This document shows, piece by piece, positions 32,817-44,525 of a stretch of 64,000 nucleotides of DNA. Within the stretch, counting starts at the first letter, position 1; each line of letters begins with the position of its first letter. The notes under the pieces were generated by a model. The model was given only the letters and a program-made list of their open reading frames with translations, was not told the DNA's origin and did not search any database. This stretch comes from Phaeosaccion multiseriatum (Eukaryota; Ochrophyta, other classes), in the NCBI GenBank assembly GCA_965112735.1, contig OZ218950.1:3844001-3908000 (forward strand), written 5' to 3'. The position numbers were made by a program, and so were the translations under genes.

Positions 32817-33056
32817 CTTCAGAGAAAGCCCCCCCCCTCAAGGAAGGAAGGGAGTGGCAGAGGGGAAAGGGGTTTTGATAAGGAGCAGCAGCAGGAAAGG
32901 TTTTCACGAACGTTTAATAAGCGTCGCGGGCTGGTTCTGAGTCGCGATGGCAGCCAACGGGCCATTCTCTGGGCTCTGACCCTTTTCATTCCCACCGTGG
33001 CGGCTCTCTCCCTTGGAGAGTGAGCAGATCATCAGGAGGATATTCGTCACAACAAG

Positions 33057-34547
33057 ATGCTAACAGGAGCGACGCTCCAATGCCGAAAGCTTTGGGGAGT
33101 TGAGAGCCGGCGGAGGAGCAGCGGCCTCAAACGCAGCTTATGCAGCGCCTTCGGGCAAAGCATTCGAAGGAGCAGTGGCAGCAGCGATAGCAATGCATCA
33201 ATCGCGTATTTGCAGAGATGGGCAGGTACGGGGGCAAGTCGCGCGGCAGCATCGGTGAAGGAGGCGCCGCCGGCACCGTCACACTCTCCTCCTTCATCAA
33301 CTTCTTCCCCTCAGCCATTGCCTGTGTTTGGGCGCAGCTATCTCATCCCGACCATAAAACTAAGCAGGGGAGACGCGGACAGTGTCGAGGTCTTGACCAC
33401 AAAGCTCAAGCAGAAGAACACTCAGCTCCGTGGTTTCTTTGGGGAGAATAGTCCCGTTGTGGTGGACCTCTGCGGCGTGTCTCCAGACGGCTCCCCGCAC
33501 GGCTCAACGGTGGATGATCACACCATCCATAACATTCTAGAGGCATTGAAGAGCGTGCAAATCGTTCCTGTCGGTGTCTTTGCCTCCTCGCCCGAGGTCC
33601 GAGAGGCTGCGGCAGCTCATGGACTGCCGCCCCTCATGCTCAGCCATAGCCAACAACAGCAACAGCAGCAGGCGACCGTGGCAACTGGCGACTCGGAGCT
33701 GCCAGGACAGCACCGCGCATCGTCTCAGAAGGAGGTCAACGGGGATTTCTCTAAGGAGGTGGACGGGCGGAAGAAGCTGTACAGCGCACCACCACGACCA
33801 CCGGTAGCCGCCGCCGCCGCAGCAGCAGCAGCTTCAGAGCGAGCCTCAGCCTCAGCCTCACTGAGCCCGCCTCCTCCTCCTCCTCCTCCTCCTCATCCTC
33901 CCACCAAAGCCGGCGCCCCCCAGACGCTGGTCCACTCGGGAAACGTGCGCTCTGGCGATCAGCTCTACGCAGAAGGGGGCTCGCTCGTGGTGCTCGGCTC
34001 AGTGAGCTCGGGGGGAGAGGTCCTTGCAGATGTGAGTGCGTTTGTGTGCGTGCGTGCGTGCATTGCGTGGGCAAAGACTTGGAAGTGAGAGGGATAGTCG
34101 TATTAGGGGGTAAAGATGAATATGCCATCGGCCATCGAGCGAAGGGGGGAAGCTGTGCCTGATGTATGATTCCCCAGCACTAACATTTGACTCGAACCTT
34201 CTGTCTTCATTCTCGTCCCTCCCTACCTCTCTTTCTCCTCTCTCTCCCTCCCTCCCTCTCCTCCCTCCCTCCTTCTCTCTCGTTTACCGCTCTCTCTCTT
34301 CTCTCTCCCTACCTCCCCCCGGAGACAGGCAAACATTTACATTTACGGCGCGCTGAGGGGAAGAGCTCTTGCCGGGCTTTCGGGCAGCGCAGAGGCTCGC
34401 ATCTTTGCCACTCGTTTTGACCCCGAGTTGGTCAGCATAGGAGATGCCTTTACTACGGGAGACAAGCTCTCGGAGACGGAGAGGGACGGGCCCCGTCAAG
34501 TGGCGCTGGTGGGCAATACGCTGGTAACCAAACCCCTTGCCTGTTGA
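33057..34547 (+). CDS. minC: Septum-site determining protein MinC (plastid division)
   Basis: Two exons, 33057-34031 and 34329-34547, phase 0; 397 aa, longer than bacterial MinC (about 230). The first 70 residues are Ser/Arg/Ala-rich and could carry organelle targeting. An N-terminal MinC domain follows (PTIKLSRGDADSVEVLTTKL, VVDLCG, ILEALKSVQIVPVGV). A low-complexity Gln/Ala/Pro linker joins it to the C-terminal beta-helix domain: VRSGDQLYAEGGSLVVLG, SSGGEVLAD, then ANIYIYGALRGRALAGLSG, ARIFATRFDPELVSIG. The intron falls inside the beta-helix. MinC blocks FtsZ polymerisation and, with MinD/MinE, places the division ring; in algae this concerns plastid (or mitochondrial) division. Confidence 0.94.
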
Positions 34548-34907
34548 GGCGGAGGGGCTTCGCTAAACGCTCCGATTTAGGAGCACGGCACGGGGGGGGG
34601 AGGGAGAGTGCACCCCCCTGCACAGCTGAGGTGACTTGGGCCCATTAAGTTGGGCCCGGCTGCACGTCGGCTGTACAGACAGGAGAGGAGGTGCGGCTTG
34701 AGAAGGGCTCTGCTTCCCGCCTTTCGCGCCTCAGTGAGAGGACATGACATGGGGATGGGTTGGAACAAGACGAGACGAGAAGTACGTTCATGCACTCTGT
34801 TTGCGTGTTGAGAGAGAGAGGGTGGGGTCCAAAGAGGCCATTCATGTACAAAGTTTGCTGCTCTGTCTGTACACATGTGCCTCCCTATCCTTAATTACTT
34901 AATTCAA
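34548..34907. other. Convergent gap between minC and the Nup88-like gene
   Basis: No coding content recognised; ends in an AT-rich stretch at 34890-34915 that could serve 3'-end formation. Confidence 0.5.
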
Positions 34908-37900
34908 CTAAGCATTGAATGACCCAACCTTCTCCTTCACCTCCTTGAGCTTCTGCATGCTCTGCGCGATGCGCTGCGTTTGAGCCCTCAGCAACTCGAA
35001 CGCCGTGTCGCTCTCCGGCTCGCCCATTTGCACCGCCTCGAGCCGCTTCACCAGCCCCTGTTGGTCCTTGTCCAACAGGACCTGCTGCTCGCCGAGCCGA
35101 CTCAGCTTGTCCACAATCACCTCCCACCTCGAGCACTGCTCGTCCCACCTCTCCAGCTCCTTCCTGTACCCCATCTCCGCCCTGGTGAGCCTCGGTTGCA
35201 TAACCTGGGCCCCCTCCAACACCCCTGCCGCTCGACTTGCCAGGCTGCTGCCCAGATTGGCAGCTGCGGCCACTCGCCTCTGCAGCCTGGCTTGCCCCGC
35301 TTTCAACTCCGCCGCCTCTTGGTGCAGGCTCTGGAGCTGCTCCTGCTGAAACTGATGGCAATCCCGCAGCATGCTGAGGCGGCTCTGCGTCTTGACGTGG
35401 AGCTGCTCCACAATGTCAACCACCCCCGCATTCAACCTCTCCACTTCCTTGACGAACGACCGCACCGCGCCCTCATCTGCATCTGCCAGTTTCATGTTGG
35501 CACCCTTGAGGTGGTAGCGGTGCTTCGATATCCCACTCTCCAACGTCTCCCTCAGCTCTCTGGTGACGTGGCTAAAGGGTTGGAGCTGCTCCACCAGCTT
35601 GGATGTACTCTCTGAAGCCAATGAGGTTGGAGGACCACCTTTCCCCTGCTGCTTGGTACTGCTGTCCACCTGCAACTGCAGCGACCGTTCCTGCTGTCGC
35701 TCGCTGGCAGCGGTCTGCGCCTGTCTTACCGTAAGGTTGACCAGCTCAACGCTCCCACACGCAAGCCTGCCCACCACCAAGTGTCCCACGATGGGAGAGC
35801 GTGCCACCGCACACCCCACGATGCAGTGAGGGTTGAGGTCGCTGCTGGTGGAGTCGTCCTGCTCAGAGCCAGCGGGCATGAGACACAAAATGTCCACAAC
35901 AGAAGACTCCTTTCTGCCGTGCAGAGCCTTGAGCAGCCTGTCATTCATCTTGGCCGGGGCATCCCCCCCGGTCCCAACCAACTCCTCCAATTCCTGCCCC
36001 ATTTGCTCCAGCTGCTCTCCCCACGACAAGACTAGCGTCACAATGCGGTAGGGCGTGACCACGTGCAGCGTCCACGGCCGGAGGGGGTCCATCAGCAACA
36101 TGGGACCCATACCCGTGCTCTTCAGCCTGCCTCTCGCGACGCCTCCCTCTCCTCCTTCCTCCTGCCCTCCCCCATCGTTGTGGTCGTCGTGGCCCTCGTC
36201 AGCGAGTAGATCAATGCACTCCAGCACCGGGGAGTAATAATCCGTAATCGTGACTCCCGCAGGCTCCTCGCCCCCGCCCTTGTGTATCCACTTTGGCTCC
36301 ACCCCTCCAATCACAAAGATGAGGTCCACCTGCCCCGTCACGTACGCGCGAGCGAGCACCGCGGAATCTGCAAGCCCCACGCCCCCCGTCGCTCCCCACA
36401 AGTCCCGGAGAGGAGCAGCACCCGTCACACATGCCAGAGAGCAAGCAGGTCCGGCCTCATTTGAAACGGGAGACTCTGTGAGGGTGCTAACGAGGTCCTG
36501 GGGAGCCACCTGCCAACTCCGGAGGCGATTGGGGTGCAGCACCTTGACCCACTCCCCTCCGCCCATACGCACGCGCCCTTGACGGCGGCGGGGCGGGGTC
36601 GAATGGCTCAAATTCACAAATCCGTCATCCACCTGAGGGTGCACATACACACACACACACACACATACACACACAAAACGGTGAGTAAGAAAGAAGGGTC
36701 TGGTTGCTGGATAAACTGCAAGAGCCGGGGCGGGCATCATGCCTATGAGCGAGCGCGTAAATGACGACGACGTGCGTGGAATGAGCGGGGAACACACAAT
36801 GTAAGATGGAGGACAGACAGAGACGCCGCAAGTAGGGTTGTGGCGCTCACCTCTTCCGATAGCACATCGCCGCCTCCTCCCGCTCCAGCAGCCCAAATCC
36901 TCCTCCTCCTGTCCACACGACTCTCTTGATCATCGTCTGTTTCGCTGTCGTCCTCATCTTCCAGGTCCTCCCCAAAGCCGCCCCCCACTGCGCCCCCAAA
37001 CGTGTTGACAAGCCACGCCTTTTGCTCTTGGAGAGCCTTCAACTCTTGCTGGACGGGATTTTCGCGGGTGCCGCTCTCTTGGTCCGCGTCGTCCTCGCCG
37101 CTGTTCCGCCCGGAAGGCTGAGACATTTCTAACGAGGTTTCTAACTCTTCCATCTCCTCGTCTATACCCTCCATAAGGTCCAGCAGATCTGCTCGTCTTA
37201 GCGCGGCCTCCTTGGGTAAAAGCGGACAGAGTGCCATGACGTTGCCATTGTCCATCAGCACCCATGTAGTAAAGCGCTGCCAGCCCTGCTCGCCTCCGTG
37301 GGCCAGTGACACTGGCTTGGCCCCCTCTGCCACCATGCATTCGTCAAGCCAAACCTCCTGCTCTGGCTCATCGGAATTGAGAGTTTGTAGGCACACAAAG
37401 GCCGTGTCACTCATGCCCTCCTCTCCGCCCACGCAGAGCATGGTCAGGCAAGACGGGCTCAGAGGGTGCCACACCACGTCCGCCAAGTAGCACTTTCGTA
37501 TGTCCACAGCGTATCTGGACACATCTATGAGACGGAATAAGCGACTAATACTACTACTACCACCATCCAGCTCCGACGACCTCAGTTGGCTCCCCCGCCG
37601 CCGCTGCGGCCCGACCCGAGGCACCTGCACGACCCCAACATAGTAGTCGCCCCAAATGACAAGGCAATCGCCGTCGTCGTTGAACTCCATCCGCTTCAAG
37701 TGCTGCTTTTCCGGAAGCTTCTTCATGTAGTTGATGCCTTCAACGCCACTGCCATCGTCAAAGACCACAGTATGCGCGTCTTCTTCTGCAAACTGCCCCC
37801 CTCCCCCGGCTTCTTCAGCGTCTCCACCGCTACCGACAAGACTAACGTACTTGAGTACGTTGCCCTCGCACAGCATGAAAACGTCGGACCTACTGTTGAT

Positions 37901-38005
37901 GGCAACGAGCTGGGGGGCTCCGTCTCGGCCCCTGCCCTGCCCCCTGCGCAAGCTCGTATGGGGTGGCTTCTCCCGGGACATTATCCTCATTAGATCCTGC
38001 ATCAT
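34908..38005 (-). CDS. Nup88-like nucleoporin
   Basis: Two exons, 38005-36851 and 36632-34908, phase 0; 959 aa. The N-terminal two thirds reads as a beta-propeller (VAINSRSDVFMLCEGNVL, MEFNDDGDCLVIWGDYYVGV, ADVVWHPLSPSCLTMLC, TWVLMDNGNVMALCPLLP) with acidic inserts. The C-terminal 300 residues are a heptad-rich coiled coil (DIVEQLHVKTQSRLSMLRDC, RLTRAEMGYRKELERWDEQC). Propeller plus C-terminal coiled coil with the VWHP block matches Nup88/Nup82, a scaffold of the cytoplasmic mRNA-export side of the nuclear pore. Individual residues diverge strongly, so this is a fold-and-motif call. Confidence 0.7.
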
Positions 38006-39158
38006 ACACGGCGCTTGCTGTAACCACCGCGCCTCTCAACAAGGGCGACTCCCCTTATTAAAGCTGATGATTTTTCCCCCTTCGTCCCCTCGCCCCTGGA
38101 TAGAAATACCCTTCCCAAGGGCCATGAACCGAATGGCCAAGGCGACAATCAACTGCCGAACTTCGCAGGGTGGGGGAGGGAGGAGAGACAAGAGAAGGGA
38201 GTGAAGAAGAAGGGGCTGAAAGGAAGAGGAGGAGGATCGGAAGAGGGAACGGGGAACGCGGAGTTTTCAATTCCAGTTTTTGGCCGACCCCAACCTTTTT
38301 ACATGGTTGCTTTTGATTCGAGAATTACGCGCCCCTGCCTCGCTATAATTGCCTCTGCGACGCTATGGCCTGTCGAAGATTGCAGATCACTTATCGATGA
38401 ACATGTCGTTCTGCCTCGCTATATCTACCTCGCTACAGTACGTCTACGACGCAATCACTTATCGAATTCTATCCTTCCCTCGACTTCCCCCTAGCAGGCC
38501 TACCAGCCCAGTTGTCGTTGCCCGCCCCCCGCCCACCTTTGCCGGTGCGCTATCAGCTATTGGTAGTTGTCGAGAAATAGGCAATGGCACTTCAAGGGTC
38601 GACGGTGGAGAGCGTGTCAGGGTAGGGGCAGTCCATGTGTGTGCGCGCGCTTCGAGCGCCCTGCGCAGCTTGCGCAATGTTGCACGAGCCAAAGCAACCA
38701 CGTCTCACGTGCTGTAAAGCACATATACACACACTCAAGCACACTTCTTCTACCGCTAGGGGGGGGGGCTCTGTCTGCGGCTCCACCCGCGCGACCGCAC
38801 TCGAATTGCACAAAGCCGCGGAGGAGGAGGAGGAGGAGGAGGAGGAGGAGGAGGAGGAGGAGGAGGAGGAGGAGGAGGAGGAGGAGGAGGAGGAGGAGGA
38901 GGAGGAGGAGGAGGAGGAGGAGGAGGAGGAGGAGGAGGAGGAGGAGGAGGAGGAGGAGGAGGATGCATCGGTCGAAACAAAACATATATTTTTATAAAAA
39001 AAACATATAAAACTTCCACTCTGCCTGGCCTGCGGTTCGTCGCGAGATTCGCTTGATCCAACAAGTTTAATGTCAAGACGGCACTTAAACAGTGCTTCTC
39101 TTCGTCCGATAGGCGGTGCTGCTGGTGCGGTGCGGTGCTGCTCCTCGTCAAGCCGGAA
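38006..39158. other. Intergenic region with MITE-like debris and a long GGA array
   Basis: Upstream of the Nup88-like gene. At 38540-38622 short blocks (GCGCTATCAGCTATTGG, GTCGAGAAAT, AGCGTGTCAGGG) recall the right end of the 17309-17619 element in decayed form. The (GGA)n array follows at 38819-38962. No gene recognised. Confidence 0.55.
38819..38962 (+). repeat. (GGA)n, about 48 units, non-coding
   Basis: A near-perfect trinucleotide array of about 144 bp, the longest uninterrupted one in the window. Purine-only on the + strand, so able to form triplex or G-rich structures. Confidence 0.95.
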
Positions 39159-40037
39159 CTAATAGTCCGAGGGAGAGTCGCACATGAGAAGGCTGCCTTG
39201 GCCTTGTGCGTTGAACCGCAGCAGCGGGGCGGGTCTTGGAGCTGATCCTTGATTCTCCCTTATTGACGCCTCTTCGTCGTCGTTTTGCTTTGAGCTGACC
39301 CCCGTGTCGCTAAGCTCCTCGGAGCCCCAGCGCCAGAAAGATCCTCCGCTGCTGCGCCCTTCTGCCGATGCTCCCTGCCTTCTCCTGACTTCCGAACGGT
39401 GCTGGTCTCGTTTCCAGTGGTCTTGGGCCTCGCCGCTTGAGGCTCTTGTATCTGCTGCGGATCTTCCCCGGCGATGGAAGGTTGGTGATGATGATGAGGA
39501 CGATGGACAAGAAGAAGTAGAATGGCAGGAGTGGACAGGTGAAGAGGAGTGCGATTCCCTAAAGCTATTTTCCTGCCCCCACGCGCGTCGACCGCTGTTC
39601 TTGGTGCTGGCTTCCCTGAATGCATTCGTGACGTAGGTTTGTAGTAGTTCTGCGTTCTGCTGGGGGCTGGACGCGATCTTGCTCGGAGTACTGGTACCGG
39701 GAAAAGACGACGCCATTGCCGGGCACGTGTTCTTGGTGATCCGCGGCGAGCAGCTCCCTGATGCACTCGCCGGAGGGGTGGGCGTCGCTGTCCTCGGCCA
39801 GGCCTTGAGGGTGACTTTCTCGCGGAGGCTCCGTTCTTTCCGCTTGCCACTCGCATTGGAGAGCTTCTTCCTGGACAGTGAGCACCGGCGGCTGAAGAAG
39901 GAGTTGCTGCTCTCACTAAGCGATTGTTCTTCTTCCCGAGCCACCAACCCGTCAGCCTGCGGCGGCGGCTGCTGCTGCTGCTGCTTGGGTCGCTGATTCA
40001 GCTGTTGCTGTTGCTGTGTCTTCCTGTCGTCCTCCAT
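39159..40037 (-). CDS. Hypothetical disordered protein
   Basis: A single-exon frame of 292 aa starting MEDDRKTQQQQQ. The composition is Gln-, Ser-, Arg- and Glu-rich with no domain, membrane segment or signal peptide. It may be a real regulatory or scaffold protein or a chance frame. Its length, ATG start and balanced composition make it the best candidate between the Nup88-like gene and 40.1 kb. No function can be offered. Confidence 0.4.
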   Translation of the reverse strand: MEDDRKTQQQQQLNQRPKQQQQQPPPQADGLVAREEEQSLSESSNSFFSRRCSLSRKKLSNASGKRKERSLREKVTLKAWPRTATPTPPASASGSCSPRITKNTCPAMASSFPGTSTPSKIASSPQQNAELLQTYVTNAFREASTKNSGRRAWGQENSFRESHSSSPVHSCHSTSSCPSSSSSSPTFHRRGRSAADTRASSGEAQDHWKRDQHRSEVRRRQGASAEGRSSGGSFWRWGSEELSDTGVSSKQNDDEEASIRENQGSAPRPAPLLRFNAQGQGSLLMCDSPSDY

Positions 40038-40783
40038 GCTCTAACTGATGTGAACCGAAGCTGGGATAGGAAAACTCCTTAACTGGTTGGCGGCCTGTTC
40101 TGAGCAAAAAACCAAGTGCTGCGCCGACTCGGGGCCACCACTCCACCGCTGCCGACCTCCCTCCTTACCGTCGGTGCCTCCTGCCTTCCTGCTATTCTCT
40201 CCTTCCCCTCTCTCTTTCTCTCTTTCCACTGTTCTCCTCTACCTTTCCAAGTACTGGTTGCTCCGTTGGTTGTGGACTGAACTTGGGCGGTACTGTGGTG
40301 GCCTCTTCTTCATCACGGCGTTCACTTCGGGCAAAAAAGCTTTGTCTCTAGATCCAAAAAGGGCAGTCGTTACGGGGGAGTTTTCCGTAACGGCGTGTAT
40401 TCGGTAACATTTTTGGCGAGTCACGTCTGACGTCGCTCGCCCAATAGACAACTGTAAGCCATGTCATCTTTGGTTCAATGTGCAAAAAAGACAAAAGTGG
40501 TGCTGGGAAGAAGAGGAGTTACTGAGGCGCCAAAAGAGAAACGATCATGGGCAAAAGGGCTGCGTAAGCGCTTGGTAAGCGGTAGGAGTTGGGAAGTTGG
40601 GAAGTTTGGCCGCACCTCGTCCAGCCGTGGGGGCATATGTGCCACGTGGCAGGCACAGCCACTGCCAATGCCCTTCAATGCACAAGGTGTTCAACCACCC
40701 TCGGCCACCCTCTCAACCCCTGATAAGTGGATTACAACAAGCGAAGATACTTTGTCCCCCTTTATTTCCCTGTATTGGCCTTT
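40038..40783. other. Intergenic region
   Basis: 5' flank of the 39159-40037 frame. An open frame at 40461-40862 (+) has no recognisable content. At 40713-40725 TCAACCCCTGATA matches the first 13 bp of the 11304 element TIR, perhaps a solo end. Confidence 0.4.
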
Positions 40784-42872
40784 CTATGGCTTAGAAGCTG
40801 CGAATGAACTGCAGAATACACACTCACAGGGCCCACCATGGCGGACTGGGTCTCTGGAATGAGCTCGCCATTGCGATTGCGCTTCCAGGTCCGCATGTCG
40901 GTATGCAACAAGTCTTCTCCTTCCCTGTGTGCACGCCCACGCCACCCCTCCGAGCCTCCTGCTAATGCCCACACTTCTTGCACATCTTACAGGCCCTCTT
41001 TCGCTGTGATTCAGCGCCAAGTGTGGCCGGTCGAGCAATTCAGGCACGCTTCCACCCTGAGTAGAGAGGGAGGGGGCTTGCTCCCGCAGGGTGCACGCCT
41101 CGGCGCTACTCGCAGCCGCAGCCGCAGCAGTTGCTGCTACCAAAGACATAGGCTCCTCCCTCAGCCTCTGCTGCTCGAGCTGTCCTGGCGATGGGCACGT
41201 CGGTTGTGGTTCTAAGACGGAGTGGTGAACTCCTCCCCAGGCGCAGGTCGCCTCAAGTCTGTTGTCAGGCTGGCCCCCTGTTGAAGAATCGGCTTCATAG
41301 TGGCCTTCGTGTTCATCCTCCTCTTCAGCAGGTCGTGGTACTGGCGCAGATGTGCACTCGTCTTGCGGAAAACGTTGCTCCACTTGCCGAGTCCTTTCGT
41401 CACTGCAGCCCTTGTTCCAGACGCAAGCCCAGCGGTCAAAGTCGATCGCAGAATTCGCTGACAACTCTCCCCTCTCTGGTCGTCGCCCGGCTGCGGCACC
41501 TCTGTCCACCGAGGACTCCCTCACTCCATCAATTCCTACGGGCGTCTTCTACTTCTCTCCTACGCCTCTCTTCCCATGCTCCTCTTCTATGCTCCCTCCC
41601 CACCCCCAAGGACTCTCCCTCTCTCACCCACCCACCTGCATGACATGACGAGCGGCGTGATGTGATGCCTCTCCTGCAGATGCTGCTGCTGCTGCTGCTG
41701 TCTCGGCGCTGCCTCTGCGGAGCTTTGAGCTGGAGGGACGGAGGGGGGAGGGAGAGAGGGAGCGCATCAATTCCTACGGGCATCTTCTGCTTCTCTCCTA
41801 TGCCTCTCTTCCCATGCCCCCCTTCTATGCTCCCTCCCCTCCCCAAAGAACTCTCTCCCTCTCTCACCTACCCACCTGCATGACATGACGAGCGGCGTGA
41901 TGTGATGCCTCCTCCTGGAGATGCTGCTGCTGCTGCTGTCTCGGCAGCTGCATCTGAGGAGCTTTCTGCTGGAGGGACGGAGGGACGGAGGGGGGAGGGA
42001 GAGCGGGAGCACATCAACTCCTACGGGCATCTTCCACTTTCTCCTATGCCTCTCTTCCCATGCTCCTCTTCTATGCTCCCTCCCCTCCCCGAAGGACTCT
42101 CTCTCTCTCTCTCTCTCTCTCACCCACCCACCTGCATGACGAGCTGCGTGACGCGATGCCTCTCCTGCAGACGCCTGCCCTCCCTTGGCGCCAGCCGCAG
42201 CTGCTCCCTCTCCTACTGAGCTATCTTCCGGTGTCCCTCTTGCTGATACTTCCTTGGTGCAAGCAGCAGCTGCTTCGGCGCGTGGGAGGGGCGGAGAAGA
42301 CGTCTTTGCTGATGCTACAGATGGTAGTGGAGAGCCCAGAACTGTGACCTCTCCCTCCTCAAAGCTGCCTGGAACTCCAAATCCCATCTTCCCCCAATTC
42401 CCCCCCTTCTGTCGACCGTTTCCTGGCGTACAGGACCTGGCTTTGCACTTCCCTTCGCGCTCTTGCTCCCTTGGGCCCAACAGCCTTCTTTGCTGGCGCT
42501 GCAGCTCCATCCACCTTGGCGGAAGTGTCCTTGCTCCCTCGGGGACGTCCTTGCCCCCTCTCTTTCTTCGCAGGAGGAACGGTAGGAAAAGCAGCAGCAG
42601 GAGCAGCAGCTACAGCAGCAAAAATAGCAGTGCGTGCGATGTAGGGTTAATAGACCCCCGTGCTGCTGCTTATGCTGCTGATACTGATGGTGATGCTGTC
42701 ACCGATGATAACGGCTGCTGCAACGGGTGCTGGTGGTCCTGTAGAGCCCTCTAAAGCATGCACTGCTTCTCCATCTTTTTTCTTTTCTTTCAAACTTGTC
42801 TCCACTAGCAGGCAGGGGGGATGCCTCATCGTTACTTTTAGGCTTCTTTTTCCTCTCCTCTAATCTTGGCAT
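40784..42872 (-). CDS. Hypothetical AT-hook-like protein with tandemly duplicated exons
   Basis: Tentative model: a short first exon 42872-42836 (MPRLEERKKKPK); Lys/Ala-rich sequence from about 42609 to 42132 whose internal junction I could not settle, with GRPRGSKD resembling an AT-hook; then duplicated exons 41968-41876 (93 nt) and 41729-41636 (94 nt); then 41501-40991 and 40924-40784. The duplicated exons lie in tandem 240-250-bp units. One copy differs by one base and so changes phase, and the next exon is open in the shifted frame. The last intron (66 nt) is stop-free and a multiple of three. The protein would be basic at its start and acidic/Ala-rich at its end. The start is 58 bp from the divergent ABITRAM gene. 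Possibly a chromatin protein, but unproven. Confidence 0.38.
41528..42180. repeat. Tandem 240-250-bp repeat, about 2.7 units
   Basis: Units begin near 41528, 41768 and 42014, each with TCAATTCCTACGGGC or a variant, followed by a pyrimidine-rich part, ACCCACCTGCATGAC and a CTG-rich part. Each unit holds one candidate - strand exon and its intron. Confidence 0.88.
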
Positions 42873-42930
42873 TTTCCTTCTTTACGTGTGTGCTCCTGCT
42901 TCGGGGAAACGACGTTTCTTCAATCATCTG

Positions 42931-44525
42931 ATGGCCTTGGACCGGGGGCAACCACAGCGCAAGAAGAAGAGGAAGGCAAATGAGGATCTGTCCATGATTT
43001 GCAAAAATGTTTTCATCGTGGGCGAGAGAGAGCGGCAGGAGAAGCAGCAGATTGGGGAGGAGGAGGCCCAGCCTGGGTCGAAGTCGGTAGAGAGGCCTGC
43101 AGTGGAGGTAAAGGAAGAAGCAGCGGCAGGGCCATGTGAATCGGTGGGCGAGGGGGTCGAGACAAAGGGTGAAGGGGAGAAGGGGAAGCGGGCGCGGCCC
43201 TGGGGCAGGGGGTCTACGAAACACCTCCGTTCCCGCAAGCAGCCTGGGAATGTGTGCAAGCTGTACTGGGCGCTCCAGCTGGAGAGTGTGCGCGATAGGG
43301 AGGGCCATGATCAGTGCCTTTTGGGTCACCGCAATGGCCTCTGTATCGCGACCTTGGCCCCTTCTCACATTGCGCTCCAGTCCCCAACGAACGACGCCAT
43401 CACGGAAGTTCGATTCCCCTCTCCGCTGCTCAACTGCAAGTAAGTAGACACTGCTTGGTGCTGTCGCAGAGAGGTATCGCAGACACGCCACTGTCGGAGA
43501 GGGCGGAAGTGGAGGGGAAATGCCAAGGGTGAGGCTGCTCTCTCTCAAAAGAAGGAATGGACGGTGCCTGTTTCCTCTGCCGCCACCGCTGCGGTGGAGC
43601 CCCTCACTGGTTATCATGCTCTTTCGCTTCTCAAGTAGCACACTCACCCCACCCTGTTGTCTCTTGCTTCCCCCTCCTTTTGTTATGCGTGAACAAATGG
43701 GTCACCCCCTTGCCGGCGCAGGCCCCCTTCCGGCAAGAAAAAGAGCGGGGCGGTGCACCTCTCGGCCTCTTCCGTGCTGTGTTCTGTGGTCCTCTCTTCA
43801 GGTGAGAGCCCAGATTTCCTTTGCCCCCTTTGCTCACATGCATGCACCCTCCCTCATGCCCTGACAGTTGCTGACAGTTGCTGCTGCTGCTGGTGGTGGT
43901 GGTGGTGGTGTGCGTCTGCCCTCCTGTTGTCATACTCGTTTCTGCGGCATTCTGCTCACTACCTATGCTGCAAAATGCTGAAACTCTACCTTCTGCACTA
44001 CCGCTCGGCCAAACCCTCGCTTGGCAGGCAAAGTGCACGAGGTCTGTGCGAGCGTCTCCGGCCACGTGATGGAGATCAACAAGGCCCTGACGGAGGACCC
44101 CTCGCTGCTGCACCTCGACCCCCTGGGGAGGGGCTACATCGCCATCCTCCGACCCAAGTGAGTCTTGCGGTGCGGCGGTGTGGCGGCCGAGTAATACGCT
44201 GTCTTATGGGGGGTTGTGCGTGTGTGCGTGTGTGTGCATGCGTGTGTGTTGTTTTTGTGGGTTTGTGTGTATACATGTGTGTGTGTGGATCATGTTGATG
44301 GCAGTGGTGGCATGGGGTTTTCGGGAATGACACGGCCTGAGTCTTGGGGGGTCTGGTATGTGTGTGTTTGGCCGTGATGCGTCGAACCGCTTTCTTTCTG
44401 CCCCCGCAGTCCAAGCGGACTTGAGCTCTGACCAGACTGCCCTCCCTCCCCGTTGCTTGACCAGGGACGAGATGCTCGTGGAGCGGATAGCACAAGAAAA
44501 AGGACAACCAGAACCCACAGGCTGA
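42931..44525 (+). CDS. ABITRAM (FAM206/Simiate)-like protein
   Basis: Four exons: 42931-43439, 43722-43801, 44028-44157, 44465-44525; 259 aa. The first 130 resid are a Lys/Glu-rich extension not found in animal homologues. The rest follows the FAM206 pattern: CLLGHRNGLCIATLAPSHIA, a linker across the introns, VCASVSGHVMEINKALTEDP and GYIAILRPK, the counterpart of GYIAVVLPKFEE. The family has a lipoyl-like/barrel-sandwich fold and, in animals, binds actin and affects transcription; its role in protists is unknown. All three introns break in non-zero phases that join correctly, which supports the model. Confidence 0.85.

Noticed and set aside
38756-39151. Poly-Pro, poly-Glu, poly-Arg and poly-Leu frames around the GGA array
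   Set aside because: Any frame through a 144-bp trinucleotide repeat is open; flanking sequence shows no coding signal.
40838-41215. + strand mini-gene MADWVSG... joined to a short exon ending RFHPE
   Set aside because: A GT-AG join is possible but both parts lie antisense to a longer open - strand frame and match nothing I know.
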